A DNA stretch of 64,000 nt from UBA1181 sp045617845 (GCA_045617845.1 JAZLJL010000092.1:15715-79714), one strand, 5' to 3'; counted from the first letter of the stretch, positions 27,128-36,660 are shown. Notes: a model not told the origin generated them from the sequence alone. Numbers and translations: made by a program.

Positions 27128-28579
27128 ATGAAACATTTGAAATTGATTGGAGCGACCTTAGCTGTCGCCGCATTAAGCGCAGGCGTTTCCTGCTTCTGCT
27201 ATAAGAAGTTCGGTCCAGAGAAGACCATCGTGATCGAGCAACAGACACCAGCCAGATACTCCTCCTACAACAGCGGAGGCATGGTAGACTTCACCCAAGC
27301 CGCGGAGACCTCCGTCAATGCGGTAGTGCACGTGATGACCATCATCGAGACTAAACAAACCAACTACGAGTACGACCCGTTCCTCGAATACTTTTTCGGC
27401 GAACGCGGGAACCGCAGCCAGCCCAAAAGGCAACAGATGGGGTCCGGTTCAGGAGTCATCCTCTCCGAAGACGGATATATCGTGACGAACAACCATGTGG
27501 TAGACGGCTCTGACAATGTGACAGTAGTCTTGAACGACAAACGTGAATTCAAGGCGAACATCGTCGGCACCGACCCTAACACAGACTTGGCATTATTGAA
27601 AATCGATGCGGAAGACCTGCCAACCCTCAAAGTGGGCAACTCGGACGACCTGAAAGTGGGAGAATGGGTTTTGGCGGTCGGCAACCCTTTCAACCTCACA
27701 TCGACCGTGACAGCGGGGATCGTGAGCGCCAAGGCACGTAACATCAACATCCTCACATCCGACATGAAGATTGAATCGTTCATCCAGACCGATGCGGCCG
27801 TCAACCCAGGGAACAGCGGCGGCGCACTTGTCAACACACAAGGAGAATTGGTCGGAATCAATGCTGCGATCGCTTCACAGACAGGCTCCTACTCGGGCTA
27901 TGCGTTCGCCATCCCGACAAGCATCATGAGCAAAGTGGTGGCGGACTTGAAAGAATTCGGAACCGTCCAAAGGGCATTGCTTGGCGTACAGATCCAAGAC
28001 ATCAACGCGGAATTCGCCAAGGAAAAGGGACTTGACATCCTGGAAGGCGCATATGTTGCCGCTGTAAGCGAAAACAGCGCGGCGCAAGAAGCCGGCATCA
28101 AAGAAGGTGACGTCATCACACAAGTAAACGGAAGCAAGGTGAAGAGCGTCTCCGAGACCCAAGACCAGATTTCAAGGTTTAGACCAGGAGACAAGGTTGA
28201 AATCATCTATATGAGGGACAACAAGACCCGAAAGACAGAGGTGACTTTACGAAACGTGAACGGAGACACCGAGATGATTAAACAAGTGTCGGCTAGCGAA
28301 TTAGGAGCTAAGCTCACACCTTTAGACAAAGGGACGTTGCAACAATACGGACTGAAGAACGGGCTGAAAGTGTCGGATGTCACCAGAGGCGGCAAATTCA
28401 ACCAAGCCGGCATTCCTAACGGATATGTGATCGTAAAAATCAACAACTTGTCTGTCAACAGCCAAGCGGACGTCGACCGAATCGTCAGCAGTCTTTCAAA
28501 GCAAGACGAAAAAGTGCTCTTCGTTTCCGGCATCATGCCGAACGGGAAAGTACTCTACTTCGCGGTGGACATGAACTAA
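27128..28579 (+). CDS. degP: DegP/HtrA-type periplasmic serine protease (Do family)
   Basis: It degrades or refolds misfolded envelope proteins. The 483 residues start with a hydrophobic export signal (LIGATLAVAALSAGVSC, possibly uncleaved or lipid-anchored at C22). The trypsin-like domain holds the triad His123 (TNNHVV), Asp153 (NTDLALLKI) and Ser230 (NPGNSGGAL), all intact. Two PDZ domains follow (about 265-365 and 390-480; GVQIQDIN, AGIKEGDVI, AGIPNGYVI). Gene order next to rpoD may not be functional. No consensus promoter is obvious, so control by an envelope-stress sigma factor is possible. Confidence 0.95.
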   Translation: MKHLKLIGATLAVAALSAGVSCFCYKKFGPEKTIVIEQQTPARYSSYNSGGMVDFTQAAETSVNAVVHVMTIIETKQTNYEYDPFLEYFFGERGNRSQPKRQQMGSGSGVILSEDGYIVTNNHVVDGSDNVTVVLNDKREFKANIVGTDPNTDLALLKIDAEDLPTLKVGNSDDLKVGEWVLAVGNPFNLTSTVTAGIVSAKARNINILTSDMKIESFIQTDAAVNPGNSGGALVNTQGELVGINAAIASQTGSYSGYAFAIPTSIMSKVVADLKEFGTVQRALLGVQIQDINAEFAKEKGLDILEGAYVAAVSENSAAQEAGIKEGDVITQVNGSKVKSVSETQDQISRFRPGDKVEIIYMRDNKTRKTEVTLRNVNGDTEMIKQVSASELGAKLTPLDKGTLQQYGLKNGLKVSDVTRGGKFNQAGIPNGYVIVKINNLSVNSQADVDRIVSSLSKQDEKVLFVSGIMPNGKVLYFAVDMN

Positions 28580-28657
28580 CAGACCTGGCTTAAAAAGAAA
28601 TACATTTTGTTTTCCAAAATTTGGGGACAAAAGATAGGAGAAGTTCGTTTTTTTTCC

Positions 28658-28665
28658 TATCTTTG
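28658..28665 (+). promoter_or_regulatory. -7 promoter element of rpoD copy 1
   Basis: TATCTTTG matches the consensus. Predicted start near 28672 and a short leader containing AAGGAG about eight bases before ATG, one of the few good Shine-Dalgarno sequences in the window. Confidence 0.7.
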
Positions 28666-28705
28666 CGTTCCCAAATTTTTCATTTAAGTAAGGAGAAAAG
28701 ACTAA

Positions 28706-29566
28706 ATGAGACAGTTAAAGATCACAAAATCAATCACGAACAGAGAGAGCGCCTCTTTGGATAAATACCTACAGGAGATCGGACGTGAAGACTTGATCAC
28801 AGTAGAAGAGGAAGTGGAATTGGCGCAGAAAATCAAAAAAGGTGACCGCCGCGCATTGGAAAAGCTCACACGTGCGAACCTTCGTTTCGTGGTTTCAGTC
28901 GCAAAGCAGTACCAAAACCAAGGATTAAGTCTACCGGACCTCATCAACGAGGGAAATCTTGGATTGATAAAAGCCGCTGAGAAATTCGACGAGACAAGAG
29001 GTTTCAAATTCATCTCTTACGCCGTATGGTGGATTCGCCAATCCATTCTCCAAGCTTTGGCTGAACAATCAAGAATTGTACGTCTGCCGCTTAACCAAGT
29101 GGGCTCACTGAACAAGATAAACAAGGCATTATCCCAATTCGAGCAAGAGAACGAGAGAAGACCTTCCACCGAAGAGGTCGCGGGTATCCTCGACATGCCA
29201 GTAGACAAGATATCGGACGCCATGAAGATTTCCGGACGCCACATCTCAGTGGACGCTCCATTCGTAGAGGGTGAGGACAACAGCCTTTTGGACGTTTTGG
29301 TCAACGACGACTCCCCTATCGCCGACAGATCGCTCATCAACGAGTCTCTTTCCAGGGAAATCGACAGAGCGCTCTCCACACTGACTGAACGCGAGAGCGA
29401 AATCATCAAGATGTTCTTCGGCATCGGTTACCAAGAGATGACTTTGGAGGAGATCGGTGAAAACTTCGGTCTTACCCGCGAACGTGTCCGTCAGATCAAA
29501 GAGAAGGCTATCCGCCGTCTGAGACAAAACTCCAGAAGCAAATTATTGAAATCATATTTGGGTTAA
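28706..29566 (+). CDS. rpoD: Primary RNA polymerase sigma factor (RpoD/SigA)
   Basis: The 286-residue form is normal for Bacteroidota, which lack the long region 1.1. It begins MRQLKITKSITNRESASLDKYLQEIG. Region 2 contains LPDLINEGNLGLIKAAEKFD and the promoter-melting block KFISYAVWWIRQSILQALAEQ. Region 3 follows, and region 4.2 is MTLEEIGENFGLTRERVRQIKEKAIRRL. It would direct polymerase to the TTG/TAnnTTTG promoters seen across this window. A strong terminator follows, isolating it from two downstream paralogues. Confidence 0.97.
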   Translation: MRQLKITKSITNRESASLDKYLQEIGREDLITVEEEVELAQKIKKGDRRALEKLTRANLRFVVSVAKQYQNQGLSLPDLINEGNLGLIKAAEKFDETRGFKFISYAVWWIRQSILQALAEQSRIVRLPLNQVGSLNKINKALSQFEQENERRPSTEEVAGILDMPVDKISDAMKISGRHISVDAPFVEGEDNSLLDVLVNDDSPIADRSLINESLSREIDRALSTLTERESEIIKMFFGIGYQEMTLEEIGENFGLTRERVRQIKEKAIRRLRQNSRSKLLKSYLG

Positions 29567-29590
29567 CACATCCCACGACACGATACAGGC

Positions 29591-29616
29591 AAGAGGTCGG
29601 TTCACACCGACCTCTT
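29591..29616 (+). terminator. Strong terminator after rpoD copy 1
   Basis: A perfect 10-bp stem AAGAGGTCGG / CCGACCTCTT with a 6-base loop is followed by a T-run. Confidence 0.92.
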
Positions 29617-29684
29617 TTTTTATGCCCGGAAAAACCTTTTTCAAAGAAAAACGCACAAAAAAAATAAAATTTTCTCCAAAAAAC

Positions 29685-29715
29685 TTGCACCATCTGAAAA
29701 ATAGCTCTATATTTG
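29685..29715 (+). promoter_or_regulatory. Intact promoter in front of the broken sigma paralogue
   Basis: TTG (29685-29687), 20-base spacer, TATATTTG (29708-29715), one of the best consensus matches in the window. It would start transcription near 29722, about 40 bases before the ATG at 29761. Confidence 0.78.
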
Positions 29716-29760
29716 TCGTGTATTTTTTAAATATTAGGGGTATAAGCGAATTTATTAAGT

Positions 29761-30620
29761 ATGCGACAATTAAAAATCAATGCGAGTATCACAAGAAGAG
29801 ATAGCCAAACATTAGAAATCTACCTCAACCAAATCGGACACGAACCACTCATCACACCCGAAGAGGAAGTGGAGCTTGCCAACGCGTCAAAAAAGGAGAC
29901 TTGGCTGCACGAGACAGATTGGCTTGCGCCAACCTCAAATTCGTCGTTTCGGTAGCTAAGCAATACCAAAACCAAGGCATGTGTCTTTCGGACCTCATTG
30001 ACGAAGGTAATCGGGGACTGATCAAAGCGGCGGAAAGATTCGACGAGACGAAAGGTTTCAAGTTCATCTCCTATGCGGTATAGTGGATTCGTCAATCCAT
30101 TCACCAAGCATTGGCGGAGCAATCAAAATTAGTGCGCTTGCCTTTGAACAAAGTAAACGAGATCAGCAAAATCAACAAGGCACTCGCACAATTCGAGCAA
30201 GACCACCAAAGGAAGGCCTCCGCACAAGAGGTAGCGGATATTTTGGATATACCAGAAGAGAAAATCGAGGAGGCGATAAAAAACGCCAGCCACACGCTCT
30301 CCATAGACGCGCCCCTCTCAGACGAGCAAGACGACACGATGGAAAGCAAGTTGTCAAATGAAGACGCGCCAAGCACAGACAACTGGTTGATGAGAGAATC
30401 CTTGTCCCAAGAGATCAACAGAGCGCTCTCCACGCTACCCGAAAGAGAAAGCGCCATCCTCAAGATGTGCTTTGGAATCGATTCTCAAAAGATGACGCTA
30501 GAGGAGATCGGTGACCACTTCGACCTCACCAGAGAGAGGGTCCGTCAAATCAAGGAGAAGGCGATCCGAAAATTGAAGCATAGCACAGGCTCCGAATCAC
30601 TAAGAATGTTCTTAGGATAA
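29761..30620 (+). pseudogene. Second RpoD-like sigma factor, disrupted by one frameshift and one nonsense codon
   Basis: The reading starts MRQLKINASITRRDSQTLEIYLNQIG, clearly parallel to rpoD. At 29881-29888 it reads AACGCGTC where the homologous reading N-R-V needs AACCGCGTC; loss of one C shifts the frame. In the restored frame the text continues VKKGDLAARDRLACANLKFVV. At 30081-30083 a TAG replaces the second-last Trp codon of the SYAVWWIRQ melting motif. The remainder is intact to 30620, including a complete region 4.2 (MTLEEIGDHFDLTRERVRQ). Both lesions are single-base events, so decay is recent, or they are assembly errors. Confidence 0.88.
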
Positions 30621-30772
30621 ATCGAAGCGCAAGGACAATTCCGGTTGTCACAAAAAAAAACACGGTTCAAAACCCTTCAAATCCTTTTATGATGTAACCT
30701 AACGGGGCTTTAAAATCAGCCCACACCACACGATAACGTCCATAATCAATAAAAACCAAATAAAAGTTGCGA

Positions 30773-31633
30773 ATGAAAGAATTCAAAATCACACAAACCA
30801 TCACCAACAGGAAAGAGAACAATTCACTAAACATCTACCTCCGTGACATTGCAAAAGAAGAGATGATCACAGTCGATCAAGAAGAGGAACTTGCCAGAAG
30901 AATCAAGCAAGGAGACATCGAAGCACGGAACAAACTAGTACGAGCCAACCTCCGATTCGTGGTTTCCGTAGCGAAACAAAGTCCAACCCAAGGATTAACA
31001 CTAGAGGACATAATCAACGAAGGAAACATCGGTCTCATCATCGCAGCGGAAAAGTTCGACGAAACCAAAGGATTTAAGTTCATCAGTTATGCGGTTTGGT
31101 GGATCCGCCAATCCATCATGCAGGCATCCGCCAACGAATCTCGTCCCATTCGTTTGCCCCTTAACCAAGTGGGGGCTCTTCACAAAATCAACCAAGCCTT
31201 TGTGAGATTCGAACAAGAGCATGGCAGATGCGCCACCACCGAAGAGATAGCCAACATCGTCGATATAGCGGAAGAGAAGGTAATCAATCTCCTAGAGAGC
31301 TCCTCGCGTCAAGTCTCATTAGACGCTCCTATCTCAGACGAGGGAGACAGTTGTGTGCAAGACCTCATTGAGGACGTGAATTCTCCATCGGCAGACAACC
31401 CGCTCATGAAAGAATCCCTAGCCCAAGAGATAGGAAGAGTGCTCAACACACTGTCGGGCAAAGAAAAAGAAATCCTAAAAAAGGCGTTTGGCATCGGATG
31501 TCAAGAGATGAGTCTGGAAGAAATCGGCGCAGAGATCGGACTCAGCAGAGAACGAGTACGACAAATCAAAGAGAAGGCGCTTCGCCACCTAAGACAACTT
31601 GCAAGAAATTCGGTTTTGAGTCAATTCTGTTAG
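30773..31633 (+). CDS. Third RpoD-like sigma factor (diverged, intact)
   Basis: The ATG at 30773 was chosen; a TTG two codons upstream is in frame. 286 residues align end to end with rpoD: EFKITQTITNRKENNSLNIYL, region 2 EDIINEGNIGLIIAAEKFDETKGFKFISYAVWWIRQS, region 4.2 MSLEEIGAEIGLSRERVRQIKEKAL. Divergence falls in region 2.1 (KQSPTQG for KQYQNQG), after the melting block (QASANESRPIRLP for QALAEQSRIVRLP), and across region 3 and the linker. No consensus promoter precedes it. It is probably an alternative group-2-like sigma factor with shifted promoter preference (inference). Confidence 0.88.
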   Translation: MKEFKITQTITNRKENNSLNIYLRDIAKEEMITVDQEEELARRIKQGDIEARNKLVRANLRFVVSVAKQSPTQGLTLEDIINEGNIGLIIAAEKFDETKGFKFISYAVWWIRQSIMQASANESRPIRLPLNQVGALHKINQAFVRFEQEHGRCATTEEIANIVDIAEEKVINLLESSSRQVSLDAPISDEGDSCVQDLIEDVNSPSADNPLMKESLAQEIGRVLNTLSGKEKEILKKAFGIGCQEMSLEEIGAEIGLSRERVRQIKEKALRHLRQLARNSVLSQFC

Positions 31634-31645
31634 TCTCATTTCTAC

Positions 31646-31669
31646 AAAGCGAGTCTCATGGCTCGCTTT
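31646..31669. terminator. Terminator between sigma copy 3 and nth
   Basis: Perfect 8-bp stem AAAGCGAG / CTCGCTTT, loop of 8, followed by T's on the plus strand. It sits between convergent genes. Confidence 0.85.
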
Positions 31670-31670
31670 T

Positions 31671-32303
31671 TTATTTGCCAAAACTTTTACAGTAGGAGGA
31701 GATGCCACACTTTTCACATTGTGGCGAACGAGCCGTGCAAACATAACGGCCATGAAGCAGCAACCAGTGATGGGCGCGTCCTAAAATATCGGAGGGAATA
31801 TATTTAGTCAAAATCCTTTCAGTCGCCTCAGGCGTCTTGGAATTATCCGTCAGACCAACACGGTTAGACACACGGAAAACGTGCGTATCGACAGGCATGG
31901 CAGCCTTACCGAAAGCGACAGCGAGCACAACGTTAGCGGTCTTACGCCCCACCCCGGGCAGACGAGTCAGATCCTCCATCGAAGAAGGGACAACTCCATC
32001 AAATTCGGAAGATAACATTTGGGACATCTCCAAGAGATGTGTAGTCTTGGAATTAGGGTAAGAGACACTTTTCACATAAGGGAACAACTCATCAAGAGAT
32101 GCGGATGCCATACTATGCGCATCGGGGAAACGAGCGAACAAAGAAGGAGTGACCATATTGACTCTTTTGTCCGTGCATTGAGCGGAGAGCATCACCGCGA
32201 CCAACAACTCAAACGGATTGCTGAAATTCAGTTCGCTCTCAGCATCCGGCATATTATGGAGAAACCACTCCATCACATACCGATACCGCTCCTTTTTCGT
32301 CAT
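31671..32303 (-). CDS. nth: Endonuclease III (DNA glycosylase/AP lyase)
   Basis: It removes oxidised pyrimidines in base-excision repair. 210 residues, usual size. The helix-hairpin-helix LPGVGRKTA contains the catalytic Lys121; the activating Asp139 is in VDTHVFR. The 4Fe-4S ligands C189, C196, C199 and C205 follow the C-x6-C-x2-C-x5-C pattern. The start lies 1 base after the Na/Pi transporter stop (TAG-T-ATG), so they form a translationally coupled pair, although functionally unrelated. Confidence 0.96.
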   Translation of the reverse strand: MTKKERYRYVMEWFLHNMPDAESELNFSNPFELLVAVMLSAQCTDKRVNMVTPSLFARFPDAHSMASASLDELFPYVKSVSYPNSKTTHLLEMSQMLSSEFDGVVPSSMEDLTRLPGVGRKTANVVLAVAFGKAAMPVDTHVFRVSNRVGLTDNSKTPEATERILTKYIPSDILGRAHHWLLLHGRYVCTARSPQCEKCGISSYCKSFGK

Positions 32304-32304
32304 A

Positions 32305-34002
32305 CTAAGAAATCTTCACGGTTCCCGAACACTCGATAACATTGACGACATAGTCACCCAACTTCTCGCACTCGGAAATCAAATCCATATAATAGACACC
32401 CAACTGATAGTTATACAGATTGTTATTGACATCGTCAATATTTTGGTTCTTCAATTGTTTACGATAGTTATTAATCTCGTTTTCAATATTTTGGGACACA
32501 TTCAGATCCTTCACCCTCACGTCGCTCGATTTCACGATAATCTCCATCTGTTCAAGAGATTGGTCGGCCAAGTTCAGCATATTATGGATGTGTTCGTACT
32601 GCTTCTCTGTGAAGTCCACCTGCGGGGAATTTTGGCGTTTACGACGAATGGTGCGCGCCAAGTTGTAGCAACTATCACCTATACTCTCCAACTCGGAAAT
32701 CTGTTTCATCATATGTTGCAACTCCGTCTTACTCTCAGCACTCAAACGACCTTCAGAGACCTTATTAAGGTAATTGGCGATCTGCACCTCCATATTATCC
32801 GTAATGTTCTCGTACTTCTCCACACGAGTGAACAATTTATTGAAGTCATCACCCTTCTCCACATGAAGCAACTCCGGAACAAAACGGAACATCTTATGGC
32901 AACGGGTAGCGAAGACGTTCACCTCTTTTCTCGCCTCCAGCAAAGAGAGTTCGGCGGTAGAGAGAAGACCGCCACCGATGTACGTCAAACGAGACTCATC
33001 CTCTTCAGCGTTCTGCTTACCCTTGATGATGGCGCAAACGAGGCGTTCCAATGGCTTGATGAACCAAATAAGAATCAAGACGTTGCAGACATTGAAAGAG
33101 GTATGGAAAGCAGCCAAGACAACCGTCAGAATAGACTTGTCCTGAATCTCGGAATGAGGGTCGCAGCCCACCATCCAGCAGACGAAATCCACGAAATGCG
33201 GGAAAATCGAGAACACCCAGATGACACCGAAGACGTTGAAAACCATGTGAGCCATCGCCGCCCGACGAGCCTGTGTGGAAGCGGAGAGAGCCACCACATT
33301 AGAAGTGACGGTAGTACCGATATTCTCACCCATCACCAGAGCGATACCCATGTAGATATCCAAGACGCCCGTCGAACAGAGCGTCATCGTGATGGCCATG
33401 ATGGCGGCGGAACTCTGCACGGAGCAAGTTAGGATACCGCCTATAAACAAAAAGAGGAGATACGAACCGTACCCCCAGCTACTCATCTTCCCGAAAAATT
33501 CTTGAACCGCCACATTCTGGTCCAAATGCATTCCCTTAGCGTTAGCGCTCAATGTAGTCAATCCCAACAGCAACAGCGCCAGACCCATGATAAACTCACC
33601 TAAGTTTCTCCTCTTGTTGGTATAGATGCATGCGATGGCGACCACGATGGCCGCATAGACCACATATTGCATATAATTGCCGCTACCACCCAAAACCATG
33701 ATCCAAGCCGTCGCCGTAGTACCGATATTGGCGCCCATGATAACCGAAATCGCCTGCGTCAAGGTAAGCAACCCGGCGCTCACGAAACTGACCGTCATGA
33801 CGGTCGTGGCAGTTGAAGACTGGATGGAGGTGGTAATGAAAGCGCCGGTTATCAGACCCGTAAAACGGTTGGTTGTCATCTTTCCGAGGACCTGACGCAA
33901 TTTGCTTCCGGCCATTTTCTGCAAGCCTTCACTCATGACTTTCATACCATACATGAGCAAGGCAACAGAACCCGCAAGAATTAATAATGGCAAGTAATCC
34001 AT
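32305..34002 (-). CDS. Na/Pi-cotransporter family protein with C-terminal PhoU-like domain
   Basis: 565 residues. The membrane half carries the duplicated SLC34/NptA signatures: SIQSSTATTVMT with GANIGTTATAW in repeat 1, and SVQSSAAIMAIT with GENIGTTVTSN in repeat 2. From about residue 345 a cytosolic helical PhoU-like domain follows (LESIGDSCYNLARTI is typical). It likely moves phosphate or a related anion with sodium. Its leader of about 85 bases starts at a TACTTTTG element (34103-34096). Confidence 0.9.
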   Translation of the reverse strand: MDYLPLLILAGSVALLMYGMKVMSEGLQKMAGSKLRQVLGKMTTNRFTGLITGAFITTSIQSSTATTVMTVSFVSAGLLTLTQAISVIMGANIGTTATAWIMVLGGSGNYMQYVVYAAIVVAIACIYTNKRRNLGEFIMGLALLLLGLTTLSANAKGMHLDQNVAVQEFFGKMSSWGYGSYLLFLFIGGILTCSVQSSAAIMAITMTLCSTGVLDIYMGIALVMGENIGTTVTSNVVALSASTQARRAAMAHMVFNVFGVIWVFSIFPHFVDFVCWMVGCDPHSEIQDKSILTVVLAAFHTSFNVCNVLILIWFIKPLERLVCAIIKGKQNAEEDESRLTYIGGGLLSTAELSLLEARKEVNVFATRCHKMFRFVPELLHVEKGDDFNKLFTRVEKYENITDNMEVQIANYLNKVSEGRLSAESKTELQHMMKQISELESIGDSCYNLARTIRRKRQNSPQVDFTEKQYEHIHNMLNLADQSLEQMEIIVKSSDVRVKDLNVSQNIENEINNYRKQLKNQNIDDVNNNLYNYQLGVYYMDLISECEKLGDYVVNVIECSGTVKIS

Positions 34003-34095
34003 AAATACGCTATAAAATATTTTCTAAAAAAACATTCTGTGGCAATAAGAAAACCCGTCAAATACCACACGTGGGAAACACTAACATTTCAGAGA

Positions 34096-34103
34096 CAAAA
34101 GTA
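34096..34103 (-). promoter_or_regulatory. -7 promoter element of the Na/Pi transporter-nth operon
   Basis: Minus-strand TACTTTTG. A TTG lies 18 bases upstream (slightly short spacing). Start near 34089. Confidence 0.6.
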
Positions 34104-34364
34104 CAAATAAAAATCCGAAGTCAAGCTAATAAGCCCTTCAAATTCAAACAAAGCGCATTGTTTTTAATCAAAAAAGCAAATATGGAAGGCAACTATACCT
34201 TCATTTATCTATTTCATAGAATTTGAAAGTCCATAAAAAACAACCCAAATTCCAACAAACGGTGCACATAAATGTTTCCACCATCCGCAAACAAACAAAT
34301 TTAGGCTTCAAAAAACACTTTTTGAATTAGGGACACACAAACCAACTTATAAAACAAAAAACAT

Positions 34365-34372
34365 TATCTTTG
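34365..34372 (+). promoter_or_regulatory. -7 promoter element of the 34.4-kb secreted protein gene
   Basis: TATCTTTG, consensus match; start near 34379, leader about 24 bases. The surrounding 400-base gap (34003-34402) holds this promoter and the divergent one for the Na/Pi transporter; otherwise I see nothing in it. Confidence 0.65.
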
Positions 34373-34402
34373 TAAAGATTAATACAATTGAGCAGAAATA
34401 AA

Positions 34403-35332
34403 ATGATGGGAATAAGATTTTTGTCCCTCTGCATGATGGCTACCATATTTTCCGTCCATGCAGAACAAATCACACTTACACCTCACTGGGAGAAAGGAGA
34501 GACTAGGCAATACAACGCCGTGTCATATTCCGACACGACCAGGATAGCAAGCGCTGACATGACCATCGAAGTCGAAGGAAAGAACGACGGCTACAAGATG
34601 TCTTGCACCTATAGCAACCATCAGTATTTCACAGGATTGGAAGAGGTGGCTAAATCATTCCTCGGAGAGGAAATGTTCAAAAAGATACAAAATTTCGTCC
34701 CGAAATATTCCGTTTCCGAAGGAGGCGTCATCACTTCCGTAGACAATTTCAAGGAATATCAAGATATGTTCAACATATCGCAAAACAAAGACGACAATTC
34801 CCTTGGAGAAACGAGAGGTTTGATGTCAACCATCATGAAGTCCATGATGCCGCAGGACGAAAAGAGTTTCAGGGATATTTACTTGAAGGAGGTATTCGCC
34901 ATCTATAAATACTACAGTGCGACATACGACACAAAGAAAAACAACCATGGCAAACTAAGCATCATCTCCAGCAACATCAATTTAGGAGAAGCTGACGCCA
35001 CCATCAAAGTAACAAAAGATGACAACAAAATCACCATCACGGCCCAAGGAAAACAATCCCGGAAAAAATGTCTCAAATCTTTGAAGGCATGGATGACCTC
35101 TTACACGGATAACATCGCCCAAGAGAGCGAATTACCGATAGACAAAAAACTGTTAAAGAGTAAAACCGAAGAAGCATTCAAAGAAATCAAGAAACAAAAA
35201 ATCAAAGCAGAAGCGGAAGAGACAGCAATCTATGATGCGGAGACAGGATGGCTTATAAGCTTCAAGTCCGTCCAAACCATAAAAAACACGGCAGGTGAGA
35301 GTTCCGAAACACTCATAGTCACCTCTCGTTAA
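34403..35332 (+). CDS. Exported protein of unknown function
   Basis: The start at MMGIRFLSLCMMATIFSVHA gives a clean signal peptide with cleavage after VHA (309 aa). The mature part begins EQITLTPHWEKGETRQYNAVSYSDT, resembling exported beta-rich Bacteroidota proteins that open with a KGE/Y..V strand pattern. The middle is helical and the C-terminal strand (TAIYDAETGWLISFKSVQTI) resembles lipocalin-like or DUF6263-like sheets. No catalytic motif is apparent. A GH5 gene follows 59 bases later on the same strand and may be co-transcribed. Confidence 0.6.
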   Translation: MMGIRFLSLCMMATIFSVHAEQITLTPHWEKGETRQYNAVSYSDTTRIASADMTIEVEGKNDGYKMSCTYSNHQYFTGLEEVAKSFLGEEMFKKIQNFVPKYSVSEGGVITSVDNFKEYQDMFNISQNKDDNSLGETRGLMSTIMKSMMPQDEKSFRDIYLKEVFAIYKYYSATYDTKKNNHGKLSIISSNINLGEADATIKVTKDDNKITITAQGKQSRKKCLKSLKAWMTSYTDNIAQESELPIDKKLLKSKTEEAFKEIKKQKIKAEAEETAIYDAETGWLISFKSVQTIKNTAGESSETLIVTSR

Positions 35333-35391
35333 GGCAAATTTATTATTCCCAGGAAGTATAAACGTTTAATGATAATATCAATAAAAATAGT

Positions 35392-36528
35392 ATGAAAACA
35401 CGAATTTTAAGCATCGTGGCATTGGCTTTAGCACTTGTCTCATTCGACAAGCCAGCAGTCCAGAAAACGCAGAGCGAGGAAGAGGCGCAAGACACATTCG
35501 CAACTCTTAGACTACACAACGGAGTAAACGTCAGCCACTGGTTGTCCCAATCATGGGAAAGAGGGGAAGCTAGAGCGAATAAAATACAGGAAAAGGATTT
35601 CGACTCCATCGCAGCCATGGGCTTCGACTTCGTGCGCCTTCCTGTCGACGAGGAGCAACTCTACGACGAGGAGATGAACCGTGACTCCAGTGCGTTCGCC
35701 CTTATGCACAACGCCATCAACTGGACGCTCGACAAAGGCATGAACATCGTCATCGACCTCCATATCGTCCGCTCCCACCACTTCAACAACGAGAACGGGC
35801 ATCCGAACACTCTTTTCCAAGATCCGAAAGAACAGGAGAAGATCGTAAACATTTGGAAAGACTTGCAGAAGGACTTGAACAAATACCCGAACGACCGTCT
35901 GGCTTACGAACTGATGAACGAACCTGTGGCACCAACCCACGAAGATTGGAACCTCTTGGTAGAGAAGATGGTGAAGGGCATCAGGGAGACAGAAAAAGAG
36001 AGAACCATCATCTTCGGCTCGAACATGTGGCAAATTCCTTCCACCTTCGATTCCCTACGCGTGCCGAAAAACGACAAATACATCGTCCTCAGCTACCACT
36101 TCTACGAGCCTAGCCTCGTGACGCACCATGGCGCTCCTTGGACCGACTACAACTTCTACATGGGACAAGTAAACTATCCTGGCGTACAAGTGACAGACTC
36201 CGCAGCCATCAATTCGTTGACCCAAGAACAAAAAGAGAAGATAGCATCCATGAATGGTGAGTACAATAAAGAAATCATGTATGACCACATGAAGAAAGCC
36301 ATCAACAAGGCAGATTCGCTCGGTCTTCAGCTATACTGCGGTGAATTCGGCGTCTACCCTGTATTCATCGACAAGGAGATTCGCCTTCGCTGGTACAGAG
36401 ACATCTGCTCCATCTTCCACGAGCACAACATCGCCAACTGCCACTGGTGCTACAAGGGAGACTTCCCGGTCGTGAACCCAGACGGCTCCGCGAACGAACT
36501 GCCAGCCATCATCACAGGAAAGAAATAA
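35392..36528 (+). CDS. Glycoside hydrolase family 5 endoglucanase-like enzyme, exported
   Basis: 378 residues with an N-terminal hydrophobic signal (ILSIVALALALVS). The (beta/alpha)8 barrel carries the GH5 landmarks: GVNVSHWLSQ near the start, FDFVRLPVD, IDLHIVRSHH, acid/base Glu177 in LMNEPVAPT, YHFYEP and nucleophile Glu318 in YCGEFGVYP. It likely cleaves beta-1,4-glucans in the periplasm or outside the cell. No carbohydrate-binding module, lipobox or T9SS tail is visible. The gene is not in a SusC/SusD locus. A perfect terminator follows. Confidence 0.92.
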   Translation: MKTRILSIVALALALVSFDKPAVQKTQSEEEAQDTFATLRLHNGVNVSHWLSQSWERGEARANKIQEKDFDSIAAMGFDFVRLPVDEEQLYDEEMNRDSSAFALMHNAINWTLDKGMNIVIDLHIVRSHHFNNENGHPNTLFQDPKEQEKIVNIWKDLQKDLNKYPNDRLAYELMNEPVAPTHEDWNLLVEKMVKGIRETEKERTIIFGSNMWQIPSTFDSLRVPKNDKYIVLSYHFYEPSLVTHHGAPWTDYNFYMGQVNYPGVQVTDSAAINSLTQEQKEKIASMNGEYNKEIMYDHMKKAINKADSLGLQLYCGEFGVYPVFIDKEIRLRWYRDICSIFHEHNIANCHWCYKGDFPVVNPDGSANELPAIITGKK

Positions 36529-36548
36529 ATCATTCCCGTATCTAAAGC

Positions 36549-36580
36549 AAACGTGGCGCCAGACTGCTGACGCCACGTTT
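36549..36580 (+). terminator. Terminator between GH5 and DUF3127 genes
   Basis: Perfect 10-bp stem AAACGTGGCG / CGCCACGTTT, followed by ATTTTT. It lies between convergent genes. Confidence 0.92.
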
Positions 36581-36660
36581 ATTTTTGGTCCAACCACAAA
36601 AAAAGGTGTATCGCGCAAATCACGATCCACCCTTCATGATATCATCAAATTCCGATCCTA

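Noticed and set aside
32218..33432. 404-codon open frame on the plus strand opposite the Na/Pi transporter
   Set aside because: Antisense shadow of a gene with clear transporter motifs; His/Gln-rich composition typical of reverse-frame translation.
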